DNA from: Bacillota bacterium | GTDB taxonomy: Bacteria > Bacillota > Clostridia > Saccharofermentanales > DTU023 | DNA: 64,000 nucleotides | Direction of reading: 5' to 3' | Assembly: GCA_023426575.1 (NCBI GenBank) | Contig: JAFAAL010000012.1 | Location: 1-64,000, forward strand | Shown here: positions 8,787 to 20,750 of the stretch, in pieces | Position numbering within the stretch: the first letter of the stretch is position 1 | How the letters are laid out: each line of letters begins with the position of its first letter | Translations under genes and position numbers: made by a program | The notes under the pieces: model-generated | The model's input: only the letters and a program-made list of their open reading frames with translations | What the model was told of the DNA's origin: nothing | The model's database searches: none

Positions 8787-10970
8787 ATGGGCAAGACACT
8801 CATTATTGTTGAATCACCAGCAAAAGCGAATACAATCGCCCGTTATTTGGGCAAAGATTATGAGGTTATGGCTTCGGTCGGCCACGTGCGCGATCTGCCA
8901 AGTGCAACTCTTGGCGTCAATACTGCGAATGATTTTCAGCCTCTCTACATCACGATGCCTGGCAAGGAATCTGTCATCGCCAAGCTCAAGGCGCAGAAAG
9001 AGAAATCTGAGGCCGTCCTCTTGGCAACGGACCCTGATCGTGAGGGTGAGGCGATTGCCTGGCACCTGGCCAAGGCGCTCAAGATCGATCCTGCGAGTGA
9101 TTGTCGCATCACTTTTAATGAGATCACACAAAAAGCGATCAAAGAAAATATTAAGAAACCACGCCCCCTCGACATGAATTTGGTCGATGCCCAGCAAGGT
9201 CGCCGCATTCTCGACCGCCTCGTCGGCTATGAACTCAGCCCCTTGCTCTGGGAGAAAATCCGCAAGGGCCTGTCGGCAGGCCGCGTCCAATCTGTCGCCT
9301 GTAAGTTGATCGTCGATCGTGAGCGGGACATCCAGGCCTTTGTTCCTGAAGAGTACTGGCCACTCAAGGCAATTCTTCAGGGAGACTCTGAAGCGGCCTC
9401 ATTTACGGCCAATTACCACGGAGAGTTGAGTGGCGGCAAGGTCAAGAAGGTCAGCTTGGGTTCAGAGGCTGAGTGTATGCAGCTCGTCGCCCGCCTCAAG
9501 GACTCTCAATTTGTCCTGACTGATTTGAAGAAGAGAGAGATTAAGCGGCATCCGTATCCTCCCTTTACGACCTCGACGCTTCAGCAGGAGGCCTCTCGCT
9601 ATCTCAATTTTTCGGCAAGTCGGACGATGCGTACCGCCCAGCAGCTCTACGAGGGCGTCAAATTGTCCAATGAGGGTCAGACATCTCTAATCTCTTATAT
9701 CAGAACTGACTCTCTGCGCATTTCGAACGAAGCCATTGAGCCAGCTCGACAATATATCTCCGCGCGCTTTGGTGCGGACTACCTCCCAGATAAGCCTCAT
9801 TTCTATAAGAATAAAAAAGCTGCCCAGGATGCCCATGAGGCCATTCGACCCATCCATTTTGACTTGCCACCTGAGAAAATTCGACATGAGCTGGGAGCCG
9901 ATCAGTATAAGCTCTACAGCCTGATCTGGAATAAGTTCATCGCCTCTCAGATGAATCCGGCGCTGGTCGAGAGCTCAAATCTTCAAATCGAGGCCGGTAC
10001 TTCCGTCTTTAAGGCGCGTGGTGAGCGCGTTCTCTTTCCAGGCTGGCAAGCCGTCTATGGCTTCAAAGAGGAAGGAGAGGGCGAGGGTGAGAATGATTTG
10101 CCAGAGCTCAAAGAGGGGCAGGATCTGATCCTTCTGAAGCTCGAGCAAGAGCAGAAGTTCACACTTCCGCCAGCCCGCTATACCGAGGCCTCGCTGATCA
10201 AGGCTATGGAAGATGAGGGCATCGGTCGTCCTTCAACCTACGCTCCGACGCTCAACACTCTCTTCACCCGCAACTACGTGGAAAAAGATGGTCGTTCCCT
10301 GCTACCCACAGAAATCTGCTTTCTCGTCACTGAGATGCTCGAAGAAAATTTTTCGGACATCGTCAGCACGAAGTTCACTGCGGAAATGGAAGAGGAGCTC
10401 GATACGGTTGAAGAAGGTCATAAGACCTGGGTCCAGGTTCTCCGCGATTTTTATCCCGATTTTCATAAGCAGATTGAAGAGGCCTCTAAGACCGTGGCCA
10501 AGCACGAATTTCCCGAGGAGAAAATAGGGGAGATTTGTCCTGAGTGCCAAGAGGGCGAGCTCGTCAAGAAACACGGGCGCTATGGTGAGTTCATCGCCTG
10601 CGATCACTATCCCGACTGTAAGTACACGAGGGCCATCGAGGAAGTTGTCGAAGGGGCCATCTGTCCGCTCTGCGGCTCAGAAATCTATAAGAAGAGAACG
10701 CGCAAGAGGCGCAGTTCTATCTTCTATGTCTGCGCTAAGCAGAAAGATCCCAACTGCACTTTTATCTCTTGGGACATGCCGCTGGCCAAGAACTGTGAGC
10801 TCTGTGGAGCTCATATGGTCAAAAAGCGCTATCGCAACCGCTTCTATGAACGCTGCTCGAATCCAGATTGCCCGAGTCAGCGCGAGACGCAGAGCACGCC
10901 TAAGAAAAACAGTGAGAAGAAGTCAAAAGGCGCAAAGAAGAAGAGCGAGCGTCAGCCCGAGCATGAGTAG
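8787..10970 (+). CDS. topA: DNA topoisomerase I (type IA)
   Basis: Relaxes negative supercoils by single-strand passage. The 727 residues begin with the Toprim domain (IVESPAKANTIARYLG; acidic triad in DPDREGEAIAWH). The active-site tyrosine is in SYIRTDS, and EGIGRPSTYA is present. Three C-terminal Cys4 zinc modules follow (CPEC..C, CPLC..C, CELC..C), then a Lys/Ser/Glu-rich tail. GGGAGG precedes the ATG. dprA-topA-trmFO is a common Firmicutes order. Confidence 0.95.
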   Translation: MGKTLIIVESPAKANTIARYLGKDYEVMASVGHVRDLPSATLGVNTANDFQPLYITMPGKESVIAKLKAQKEKSEAVLLATDPDREGEAIAWHLAKALKIDPASDCRITFNEITQKAIKENIKKPRPLDMNLVDAQQGRRILDRLVGYELSPLLWEKIRKGLSAGRVQSVACKLIVDRERDIQAFVPEEYWPLKAILQGDSEAASFTANYHGELSGGKVKKVSLGSEAECMQLVARLKDSQFVLTDLKKREIKRHPYPPFTTSTLQQEASRYLNFSASRTMRTAQQLYEGVKLSNEGQTSLISYIRTDSLRISNEAIEPARQYISARFGADYLPDKPHFYKNKKAAQDAHEAIRPIHFDLPPEKIRHELGADQYKLYSLIWNKFIASQMNPALVESSNLQIEAGTSVFKARGERVLFPGWQAVYGFKEEGEGEGENDLPELKEGQDLILLKLEQEQKFTLPPARYTEASLIKAMEDEGIGRPSTYAPTLNTLFTRNYVEKDGRSLLPTEICFLVTEMLEENFSDIVSTKFTAEMEEELDTVEEGHKTWVQVLRDFYPDFHKQIEEASKTVAKHEFPEEKIGEICPECQEGELVKKHGRYGEFIACDHYPDCKYTRAIEEVVEGAICPLCGSEIYKKRTRKRRSSIFYVCAKQKDPNCTFISWDMPLAKNCELCGAHMVKKRYRNRFYERCSNPDCPSQRETQSTPKKNSEKKSKGAKKKSERQPEHE

Positions 10971-12413
10971 AGAAAGACAGGGGAGACCCTCCGTTCTCGT
11001 CGTCGGCGGGGGGCTCGCCGGCTGTGAGGCCAGCTGGCAACTCTTACGACTCGGAGCCGCCGTCGACTTACGCGAGATGCGACCTGCAGTCATGACTCCT
11101 GCCCACCGAACGGGGGAACTGGCGGAGCTTCTCTGCTCAAATTCCCTGCGCTCCATGCGTCTGGAGAATGCGGGGGGTGTCTTAAAGTATGAACTCAAAG
11201 CTCATGACTCTCTCATTCTCCGAGCGGCCGAGGCCAGTCGTGTTCCCGCAGGTTTCGCCCTGGCGGTCGATCGCCAGAACTTTTCGCGCTTTATCGAAGA
11301 AGCCCTCCTCGCGAATCCTCACTTCCAGCTTCAAAGATCGGAAGTCCAATCTTTAGATCCGGCTCTATTCTCCAACTACGATGCCGTCATTTTGGCCACG
11401 GGGCCACTGACATCTCCATCCCTCGCCACCGCGATGTCTGGCTGGCTCGGGACTGACAATCTCTACTTCTACGATGCCAAAGCGCCTATCGTTGAGGCTG
11501 AGAGTCTCGATCTGGAGGCCATCTATCGGGCCTCGCGCTATCAGGCTGACGCAGTCGGTGACTATCTCAACTGCTCTCTGAATGAGGAGGAATATCGACG
11601 ATTCTATGAGGCGCTGGTGAGCGCAGAGACCAGTCCTCTCCACAATTTTGAAAGTCTTCGACTCTTCCAAGGCTGTCAGCCACTGGAGGAAATTGCCCGC
11701 AGCGGTTACGACAGTTTGCGCTTTGGCCCTCTTAAGCCCGTGGGATTGAAACTCCCCGATGGCACAGAGCCCTATGCTGTCCTGCAGCTGCGCCAAGATA
11801 ATGCAAGCGGCACACAATACAATTTGACGGGCTGTCAGACGCGCCTGACCTATCCTGAGCAAGACCGTGTCTTCCGCTACATACCAGCCCTGAAAGATGC
11901 CCGCTTTGTCAGCTATGGGCAGATGCACCGCAATATCTATATCAACGCACCCGTAAGCTTGACGCGTGCTTATCGCGTTCAGCCAGCCTATGCGGATCGC
12001 ATCTTGGCGGGTCTCGATCTCGGCATCGTTGGGCAGCTGAGTGGTGTAGAGGGCTATATTGAATCGACAGCCTCCGGCTTCTTGGCCGCACATGAACTCG
12101 CAGAGAGACTGGGACTGTCCTCAGACTGGCCGCGCTTTTCAAGAGATCGTGAACGGGCCTATGAGGAGACGATGATCGGCGGCCTGGCCCTACACACAGA
12201 GCGAGTGAGCGACGACTATCAACCGGCAAAAGCCAACTACGGACTCCTCTCGCCCTTATCGCCAGATCTGCGTGGCCAATTGCGTCGCCAGTATCGCCTT
12301 CCGCGCCAAGGTCGTCGGGGACGCCGGCTGCTCTATGCCTGCCGTGCGCTGAGCCATGTCTACGCTCCGGAGGAGCTTGAGTCCATTGTCAGGGCAGAGT
12401 TAGAGGAGGAGAG

Positions 12414-12417
<4 letters not shown>
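10963..12417 (+). CDS. trmFO: Folate-dependent tRNA m5U54 methyltransferase TrmFO
   Basis: Makes ribothymidine at position 54 of tRNA, using methylenetetrahydrofolate and FAD. The open frame runs further upstream inside topA, but the protein starts with the FAD-binding motif VLVVGGGLAGCE only after the ATG at 10963, giving 484 residues, somewhat longer than the usual 435-450. TGELAELLCSNSLRS, QMHRNIYIN and the C-terminal PAKANYGLLSPL match the family. It overlaps topA by 8 bases and queA by 4. No clear Shine-Dalgarno precedes the chosen start. Confidence 0.92.
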
Positions 12418-14572
<2,155 letters not shown>

Positions 14573-14582
14573 GGGCTCATTC

Positions 14583-14611
14583 TTTACATTTATAGCCCCC
14601 TTAGGTAAAAT
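14583..14611 (+). promoter_or_regulatory. Sigma-A promoter for yajC-SCIFF-scfB
   Basis: TTTACA at 14583-14588 and TAAAAT at 14606-14611 are separated by exactly 17 bases, 32 bases upstream of the yajC ATG. It lies in the only real gap between tgt and yajC, so yajC and the SCIFF genes can be expressed independently of the topA-tgt run. Confidence 0.75.
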
Positions 14612-14643
14612 GGTTTCAATTACTTCAAGTAGGGAGTCTAACA

Positions 14644-14973
14644 ATGACATATCTGTTTTTATTGCAAGCAATAGCCCCCGGTGCCAGCCCCTATTTCAGC
14701 ATGATTCTCATGCTGCTCATGCTTGGCGCCTTCTGGTTTATGCTGATGAGGCCCCAGCGCAAGCGCGAGAAGCAGTTGCGCGAGGATCTCAAGGCGATGA
14801 AGGTCGGGGATCAAGTCATGACCATCGGAGGCATCGTCGGTCGCGTGATGAACATCAATAATGATGAGGTCACCATCTCCACCTCTGCCGCCAATACCCT
14901 CATGACATTCAAAATGTCCGCCATCAGCCAGGTCGTCAAGGATCGTCCAGAAGCGACTGTTGACGAGAAGTAG
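14644..14973 (+). CDS. yajC: Preprotein translocase subunit YajC
   Basis: Small accessory subunit of the Sec holotranslocon. The 109 residues have a single N-terminal membrane helix (about 14-35, MILMLLMLGAFWFMLM), then RPQRKREKQLREDLKAMKVGDQVMTIGGIVG, the diagnostic block of the family, and a small beta-rich cytoplasmic domain. AGGGAG precedes the ATG. The gene often sits beside tgt, and in Clostridia beside the SCIFF genes, as here. Confidence 0.93.
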   Translation: MTYLFLLQAIAPGASPYFSMILMLLMLGAFWFMLMRPQRKREKQLREDLKAMKVGDQVMTIGGIVGRVMNINNDEVTISTSAANTLMTFKMSAISQVVKDRPEATVDEK

Positions 14974-15013
14974 TCGCCAGATGTTCAAAGCGACTTAGTA
15001 AAGGATGAATCAC

Positions 15014-15166
15014 ATGAAGAGAATCACCGTTGTTCAGAAACCATGCCTCAGCAAGAAGGGCCGTACGCATGCCTGTGGCGAGTGCCAGACTTCCTGTCAG
15101 TCTGCCTGCAAGACGTCTTGCACCGTTGGCAACCAGCCCTGCGAACATCAGGAGGCGAAGAAGTAA
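15014..15166 (+). CDS. scfA: SCIFF ribosomal peptide precursor (ranthipeptide)
   Basis: A 50-residue peptide found by reading the gap between yajC and scfB. Its second half carries the six-cysteine SCIFF core, with spacing C-X2-C-X3-C-X3-C-X3-C-X6-C (residues 21-43) and the invariant SCTVGNQ. In studied members the maturase links Cys sulphur to Thr carbons to form thioethers. An additional seventh Cys sits at residue 11, in the leader half. AAAGGA lies upstream of the ATG. The role of the mature peptide is unknown. The gene stops one base before the maturase start codon. Confidence 0.93.
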   Translation: MKRITVVQKPCLSKKGRTHACGECQTSCQSACKTSCTVGNQPCEHQEAKK

Positions 15167-16567
15167 TTGCTGCATCAGTTCGTACTCTTTGAGAAGTGCT
15201 TCGCTTACGATTCTGAGAGCGGAGCGCTTCTTCGATTGGATCCAATCTCGGCGCGCGTGCTCGAGCTCTTTCAGGCTTCGGGGGCTCAGATGCCTGAGCG
15301 CTCAGAGTTCTCCCGTCTTGCAAGTGAACTCGGGACATCTGAGCTTGAACTCTTAGAAATCGCCGCTGATTTTAAACATCTCATAGAGCAGGAGTATATC
15401 TTTCACCCGCCGCACTCCCTGAGTCTCGAAGAACTCTATCCCGACGGCCCACATTTCAAGGCACTCTGCCTCAATGTCTGCCATGATTGTAATATGCGCT
15501 GTCAGTACTGCTTTGCGGGGACAGGTGACTATGGCCACAAGAGGAGCATGATGTCTTATGAGACGGGCGTCCAGGCTATTGACTTTCTGATTAGAGAGTC
15601 GGGGGCGCGCAAGAATTTAGACATCGACTTCTTTGGCGGTGAGCCCATGCTCAACTGGCGAAACGTCACGCGTCTTGTCGACTACTGTCGCCAACGTGAA
15701 ATGGAGACAGGAAAAACGCTCCGTTTGACCTTGACGACGAATGCGACACTGCTCACTGAAGATAAGCTGGACTATATCAATGAGCACTTTGCCAATGTCG
15801 TCCTCTCCATCGACGGACGTGAAGAGGTGCATAATCGCATGCGACCCCTCTGTGGCGGGCGCCCTTCTTATGCCCTGATCGTCGAGAAAATTCGCCGTTT
15901 TGTCGAGGCCAGGGGAGATCGTCCCTATTATCTCCGCGGCACTTTCACAGCGCACAACCTCGATTTTGCTGACGATGTTTTTGCCCTGGCTCAACTCGGA
16001 GCCCAGCTATCCCTCGAGCCAGTCGTCGCTCCCCCTGAGATGGATTACAGCCTCAGTGAGGAGGATCTTCCCGCCATCAAGGCCGAATACGAGCGGTTGG
16101 CCCAGCGTTTGGCTGAAGCGGAAGAGGCCGGGGAGAACATTAATTTCTTTCACTTCAATATCTATCTTCAGGGCGGCCCCTGCCTCTATAAGCGGGCCAA
16201 GGGCTGTGGCGTGGGGACAGAGTATTGTGCTGTCACACCTGAGGGGGATATCTATCCATGTCACCAGTTGGTCGGCGTCGAGCAATTTATCCTAGCGAAT
16301 GTGGCGACTGTGGCTGAGACCGGACTCCGCAAGGACTATCTCAAGCTGTTTAAGAAACTCTTACTTCCCGACAAGCCCGCGTGCCAGGCCTGCTGGGCGC
16401 GCTATTTCTGTAGTGGCGGCTGCGCTGCCAACGCTTATTTTGCAAGTGGGGATCCAGATGGCATTTCGGAAATGAACTGTGAAATGCAAAAGAAGCGACT
16501 TGAGTTATCGCTTTGGCTGGAGAATGAGAGACAGGAGAGGAGTGCTCTCCGAGAAACGCAGGGATAA
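15167..16567 (+). CDS. scfB: SCIFF peptide thioether maturase (radical SAM/SPASM)
   Basis: Radical SAM enzyme that forms sulphur-to-alpha-carbon thioether bonds in the SCIFF peptide. The 466 residues begin with a peptide-recognition-like region, then the cluster motif CNMRCQYC (about 110). The C-terminal SPASM domain carries the auxiliary cluster ligands in GCGVGTEYC, YPCHQLVG, CQACWARYFCSGGC and NCEMQ. The proposed start is TTG, immediately after the SCIFF TAA, with GGAGG 11 bases upstream inside the SCIFF gene; this start matches where homologues begin. Confidence 0.93.
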   Translation: MLHQFVLFEKCFAYDSESGALLRLDPISARVLELFQASGAQMPERSEFSRLASELGTSELELLEIAADFKHLIEQEYIFHPPHSLSLEELYPDGPHFKALCLNVCHDCNMRCQYCFAGTGDYGHKRSMMSYETGVQAIDFLIRESGARKNLDIDFFGGEPMLNWRNVTRLVDYCRQREMETGKTLRLTLTTNATLLTEDKLDYINEHFANVVLSIDGREEVHNRMRPLCGGRPSYALIVEKIRRFVEARGDRPYYLRGTFTAHNLDFADDVFALAQLGAQLSLEPVVAPPEMDYSLSEEDLPAIKAEYERLAQRLAEAEEAGENINFFHFNIYLQGGPCLYKRAKGCGVGTEYCAVTPEGDIYPCHQLVGVEQFILANVATVAETGLRKDYLKLFKKLLLPDKPACQACWARYFCSGGCAANAYFASGDPDGISEMNCEMQKKRLELSLWLENERQERSALRETQG

Positions 16568-16612
16568 AGTGGGATTTGGCTTCTGACTTCGTATCTATAA
16601 GAGGGAGGACTC

Positions 16613-18571
16613 ATGGCCAAGATCATATCGCAAGCGAGTAAAGATGCCATTTTAGCAGCCTGTGATCTCGTTGATCTCGCAGGTCAGTATATAGAGTTCA
16701 AAAAACACAGTGGGGACAGCCATTGGGCCTGCTGTCCATTTCATAGCGAGAAGACACCCTCTTTTAAGGTCAGCGCGAGTCAAAAGCGCTATTATTGCTT
16801 CGGCTGCCACGCAAGTGGTGACGCCATAGAGTTTGTCCGTCAGATGGAAAGGGTTGATTTCCCGACGGCCTGCGAGCTTCTCGCAGAGCGTCTGGGCCTG
16901 CGATTGCAATACGAGAATGGCCCAGTTGATCGTGACTACGAGCTGAAGAAGCAATTAAAACTCATTCACCTCGAGGCGGCAAGACTCTTCTATCGCCAGT
17001 TGCAGAGCCCCGAAGGACGTCAAGCTCGTGATTATCTCGAGTTACAGCGCGGTCTCAGCCGCGGAATTATCCAAAAGTTTGGCCTCGGCTACGCCTCGCG
17101 TCGAGGCAATACTCTGTATCAGCATCTTCGTGACAGGGGTTTCGAGGAGGAGGCGATCATGGCCTCGGGTCTCATCAAAGAGAGTTCGCGAGGTCCTGCC
17201 GATCTCTTCTATCATCGCGTCATCTTTCCGATTTTTGACTCAGTCGGTGCTGTGATCGCTTTCGGGGGCCGGGTCTTGGACGACGGTCTGCCAAAGTATG
17301 TCAATTCTCCAGAAACCCCTATTTTCAGTAAGGGACGCGAAATATACGCCTTAAATTTTGCCAAGAAGAGTCAGAGACTTCGGCCTAAATCTGGACCTGT
17401 GGAACTCAGACGCCAGTCAGAGCGCCCCCGCCTCATCGTCTGTGAAGGCTATCTCGACGTCCTGGCTCTAAATCAGGCGGGCTTCGACAATGTGGTGGCA
17501 GGTCTCGGGACTGCATTGACAGAGTCTCAGATTAAATATCTTCAGAGCCTCAGTCCTGAACTCAACTTGCAGCTCTGCTATGACGGCGACAAGGCGGGCC
17601 AGACGGCGGCCTTTCAGGCCATGTTGAAGATTCAAAAGACATCTGGCCAGCTGTCTATCGTCTCATTGCCTCCAGGTCTCGACCCAGACGATTACTTAAA
17701 GAAATATGGCCGTGAGCGTTTTGCGCAGCTGCTTGAGACGGCTCTTACGCCTGTCGACTTTGTCTTAAAACTCGCCCGGCAGTCTGCCACAGATGAAGAC
17801 GGCGTCATGGATGTCTATGCCTATAATGAACGCGCTCTCGATGCCATTGCGCGCTACGAGACAGAGGCGAATTTAGAACTGCGAATTGCAAGTTTTGCCA
17901 AGGAGATGGAACTGCCCATTGAGGGCATTCGAGAAAGTGTTTATCGCTTGAGACGGCGAGTCAAATCTCGAGACAATGAGGAGCAAGCTCATCTCCCGCG
18001 CCCGGCACCCTCTGTGACCCAGGCCGAAGCTGAACGAGTACTCTATGGTCTCATCTTTAAGCAAATCCCTCGTGAGGACTATGCCCACGTCTTTACGCTC
18101 AAGAGTTTTGCCCCGGCGATTCGCGAATTTCTCATAAGTCTTCTGAGAGAATACACGGGGGTAGAGGATCTAGAGGCAATTCAAGATCCACGCCTTTTTG
18201 AGGCGGCGATGCACCAAATTGAGGCACTGGAGCCAGTCAAGCTCTTAAGCCGCGCAGATGCTTACCACTTGGAGAATGGGCAAAAGCTCTCTGACTATCT
18301 GACCGGACTTGAACTGAGCTATGGTCTTGAGCAGATGACGGATGAAGAAAGTCGCTTCCAAGCACAGCTGGCACTCAGTGATCTCAGTGCGCAAGAGGAC
18401 AGTGATCTACGCCGAGCCCTGGTTCAGAAGCTCAGCACGAGCCACGATTACGGCCAGACGGATCAGCTGAAGACAGACTTGGCCAAGCTCCAGGCCCTGG
18501 ATCTTGCCAAGCTCAAGCAATATCAAGATAAAAAAGCCACAGGAGCCAGCGCCGATGAAGAGCGCGGCTAA
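16613..18571 (+). CDS. dnaG: DNA primase
   Basis: Synthesises RNA primers at the fork. The 652 residues contain an N-terminal zinc-binding domain (CPFHSEKTPSF...YYCFGCHASGD), the primase core with EFVRQME, and a Toprim domain (IVCEGYLDVLALNQAGF, then LQLCYDGDKAGQ). A C-terminal helicase-binding region follows. GGGAGG precedes the ATG, and rpoD follows after 15 bases, giving the classical macromolecular synthesis order. Confidence 0.95.
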   Translation: MAKIISQASKDAILAACDLVDLAGQYIEFKKHSGDSHWACCPFHSEKTPSFKVSASQKRYYCFGCHASGDAIEFVRQMERVDFPTACELLAERLGLRLQYENGPVDRDYELKKQLKLIHLEAARLFYRQLQSPEGRQARDYLELQRGLSRGIIQKFGLGYASRRGNTLYQHLRDRGFEEEAIMASGLIKESSRGPADLFYHRVIFPIFDSVGAVIAFGGRVLDDGLPKYVNSPETPIFSKGREIYALNFAKKSQRLRPKSGPVELRRQSERPRLIVCEGYLDVLALNQAGFDNVVAGLGTALTESQIKYLQSLSPELNLQLCYDGDKAGQTAAFQAMLKIQKTSGQLSIVSLPPGLDPDDYLKKYGRERFAQLLETALTPVDFVLKLARQSATDEDGVMDVYAYNERALDAIARYETEANLELRIASFAKEMELPIEGIRESVYRLRRRVKSRDNEEQAHLPRPAPSVTQAEAERVLYGLIFKQIPREDYAHVFTLKSFAPAIREFLISLLREYTGVEDLEAIQDPRLFEAAMHQIEALEPVKLLSRADAYHLENGQKLSDYLTGLELSYGLEQMTDEESRFQAQLALSDLSAQEDSDLRRALVQKLSTSHDYGQTDQLKTDLAKLQALDLAKLKQYQDKKATGASADEERG

Positions 18572-18586
18572 TGTCAGGAGGAAGAT

Positions 18587-20050
18587 ATGAGTTCAAAAGC
18601 AAAAAAAGAGCCCCAGGCCCCCAAGGCGGAGAATCGCGCCAAGACTTCGCAAAAGAAGTCGGGCGCTGAGCCGAAAGAGAAGAAAATTCCCGTGGAGCTC
18701 GAGGAGGATCTCGATCTCGAGCAAGACTTTGTCGATGAGGATTATGACGACGATCTCGATGATCCTTCGGATCTGAATCTTTTACTCGATGACGATTATA
18801 GCGATTCAGATGCCGACGAGGACGATGAAGACAGCAGCTATCAGCTCAATGAGGAAAAGGCCGCAGAAGCAGAACTGCGGCGGATGGATTTTCGCAAGAA
18901 GATTGTGACAGACCTGGTCCGTAAGGCGTCGGCTAATGGTCGTAAGATTGACCAGGGCGACGTCTTGGACTACCTCGAGAAAATGAGGCTTTCGGAAGAT
19001 TTTCTCGATGATATCATCGAAGGTCTGCAGAAGGCGGGCATTATCATTGATGACTTGCTGCCCTTTGACGACTTTGATGAGGAGGATGATGAGGACGAAG
19101 ACGATCTGGAAGAGACGGATGAGGATGATGAATCGTCCGATAGCTATCAGTTGCAGAGGCGATTGGAGGCGGATAATCTGCTTGTCGCCGCAAAGAAAAA
19201 ACAAGTCTATAACGATGCGGTTCTGCTCGATGATCCCGTGCGCCTCTATCTCAAGGAGATTGGCAAAGTCGACCTGCTGACTGCCGATGAAGAGTGTGAA
19301 TTGGCGGCGCGTATGGAAGCGGGGGACTGGGATGCCAAGCAACATCTCACTCAGGCCAACCTGCGCCTGGTCGTCTCAATTGCCAAGCGCTATCTCAACC
19401 GTGGATTACAGTTTCTCGACTTGATTCAGGAGGGCAATCTCGGCTTGATCAAGGCCGTCGATAAATTTGACTACCATAAGGGCTTCAAGTTTTCGACCTA
19501 TGCCACCTGGTGGATTCGCCAAGCGATCACCCGTGCGATTGCAGATCAGGCGCGGACAATTCGCATTCCTGTGCACATGGTTGAGACGATCAATAAGCTG
19601 ATCCGTCATCAGCGCCAGCTCCTGCAGACGCTCGGCCGCGAGCCAGAGCCGGAAGAGATCGCCAAGGAAATGGGCATCACCGTCGAAAAGGTCCGTGAAA
19701 TTATGAAGATTTCTCAAGAGCCGGTCTCCTTGGAGAAGCCGATTGGCGAGGAGGAAGACTCTCATCTTGGCGACTTCATTCCAGACGAGGATGCTCCCTC
19801 ACCTGCGGATCAGGCCGCTTTTACGCTCTTGAAGGAGCAGCTGAACGATGTTCTCAAAGAATTGACCCCGCGCGAGGAAAAAGTTCTCCGTTTGCGTTTT
19901 GGCCTCGACGATGGGCGGACAAGGACACTTGAAGAAGTGGGACGTGAGTTCAATGTCACACGTGAGCGCATCCGCCAAATTGAGGCCAAGGCCCTGAGAA
20001 AGCTCCGGCACCCCTCGAGATCGAAGAAGCTGAGAGACTGTCTTGATTAA
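18587..20050 (+). CDS. rpoD: Primary sigma factor RpoD/SigA with long acidic N-terminus
   Basis: Main vegetative sigma factor. The C-terminal part is canonical: region 1.2 ([12 protein letters not shown]), 2.1-2.4 ([52 protein letters not shown]), region 3, and 4.2 ([20 protein letters not shown]). The 487-residue length is well above the roughly 370 of Bacillus SigA. The excess is a Lys-rich start, then two Asp/Glu-rich blocks (residues about 40-85 and 158-185) flanking a helical segment resembling region 1.1. AGGAGG precedes the ATG. Confidence 0.96.
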   Translation: MSSKAKKEPQAPKAENRAKTSQKKSGAEPKEKKIPVELEEDLDLEQDFVDEDYDDDLDDPSDLNLLLDDDYSDSDADEDDEDSSYQLNEEKAAEAELRRMDFRKKIVTDLVRKASANGRKIDQGDVLDYLEKMRLSEDFLDDIIEGLQKAGIIIDDLLPFDDFDEEDDEDEDDLEETDEDDESSDSYQLQRRLEADNLLVAAKKKQVYNDAVLLDDPVRLYLKEIGKVDLLTADEECELAARMEAGDWDAKQHLTQANLRLVVSIAKRYLNRGLQFLDLIQEGNLGLIKAVDKFDYHKGFKFSTYATWWIRQAITRAIADQARTIRIPVHMVETINKLIRHQRQLLQTLGREPEPEEIAKEMGITVEKVREIMKISQEPVSLEKPIGEEEDSHLGDFIPDEDAPSPADQAAFTLLKEQLNDVLKELTPREEKVLRLRFGLDDGRTRTLEEVGREFNVTRERIRQIEAKALRKLRHPSRSKKLRDCLD

Positions 20051-20750
20051 GCTTGGCCCACGTCTCATGGCGCTCGCCGCTTTACTGCCCGAGTTCAGCT
20101 CTTGCCTCTATGACATCGGCTGTGACCATGCGCAGTTGCCAATCTTTATGGTCCAGACTGGGCGCTGTGAGCGTGCGGTAGCAATAGACATCCGTGAGGG
20201 CCCACTGGCTCGCGCGGCCGCCAACTGTCAGAGGGAAGGGGTGCAAGATCAGGTCTCCTTGCTCTTAAACGATGGGCTAAGAGGAGTCCGAGTTCAAGCA
20301 AGTGACTCCATCATTATCGCTGGACTCGGGGGCCATGAGATTGGCGATATCCTCGAAGGAATCGAGGCGCTTCCCGGGCTCGAGATCCTCGTCCAAGTCA
20401 ACTGGCATTGGTGGGTGCTCCGAGAACGTGCCAGCAGCCTCGGCTATCTGCTGAGCGCTGAAGAAATCATTGAGGACTCCGAGCGACTCTATCTCGTCCT
20501 CAAGTTGATCTATAGCGGCGTCCCTAGCACGACGACGCCGCTGGCTGACTACGTGGGCCCAGAACTCCTCTCGCGTTATCGCAAGGGGCGCGCCAGTCAG
20601 AGGGAGCTGCGCTGGCTTGAGAGACTTTATCAAATAGCATCCAAACGGGCATGTTCTGGACGTAAAGAAGATCTCGATATCCTAAGCTCCCTCGAAAGAA
20701 TAAAGGAGGACTCAGATGTTTCAGCGCGTGACAGAGAAGTCGTTTTATAA
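20043..20750 (+). CDS. trmK: tRNA m1A22 methyltransferase (TrmK family)
   Basis: Class I SAM methyltransferase that methylates adenine-22 of tRNA in Gram-positive bacteria. It is 235 residues long. [13 protein letters not shown] opens like other TrmK proteins, followed by the SAM motif [21 protein letters not shown] and the conserved [10 protein letters not shown], then [13 protein letters not shown] start overlapping the rpoD stop by 8 bases is chosen because homology begins at residue 2; ATG at 20067 would cut the conserved N-terminus. The order rpoD-trmK-NIF3 is conserved in Firmicutes. Confidence 0.88.
   Translation: MIKLGPRLMALAALLPEFSSCLYDIGCDHAQLPIFMVQTGRCERAVAIDIREGPLARAAANCQREGVQDQVSLLLNDGLRGVRVQASDSIIIAGLGGHEIGDILEGIEALPGLEILVQVNWHWWVLRERASSLGYLLSAEEIIEDSERLYLVLKLIYSGVPSTTTPLADYVGPELLSRYRKGRASQRELRWLERLYQIASKRACSGRKEDLDILSSLERIKEDSDVSARDREVVL

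Noticed and set aside
10582..10962. Open frame running 380 bases upstream of trmFO
   Set aside because: It lies entirely inside topA in another frame, is Arg/Ser-rich and shows no domain; the TrmFO fold starts only after ATG 10963.
11365..12093. 242-codon frame opposite trmFO, and similar long minus-strand frames opposite topA, tgt, mutS and pyr genes
   Set aside because: Codon-position shadows of well-supported genes, with no ribosome binding site or recognisable domain.
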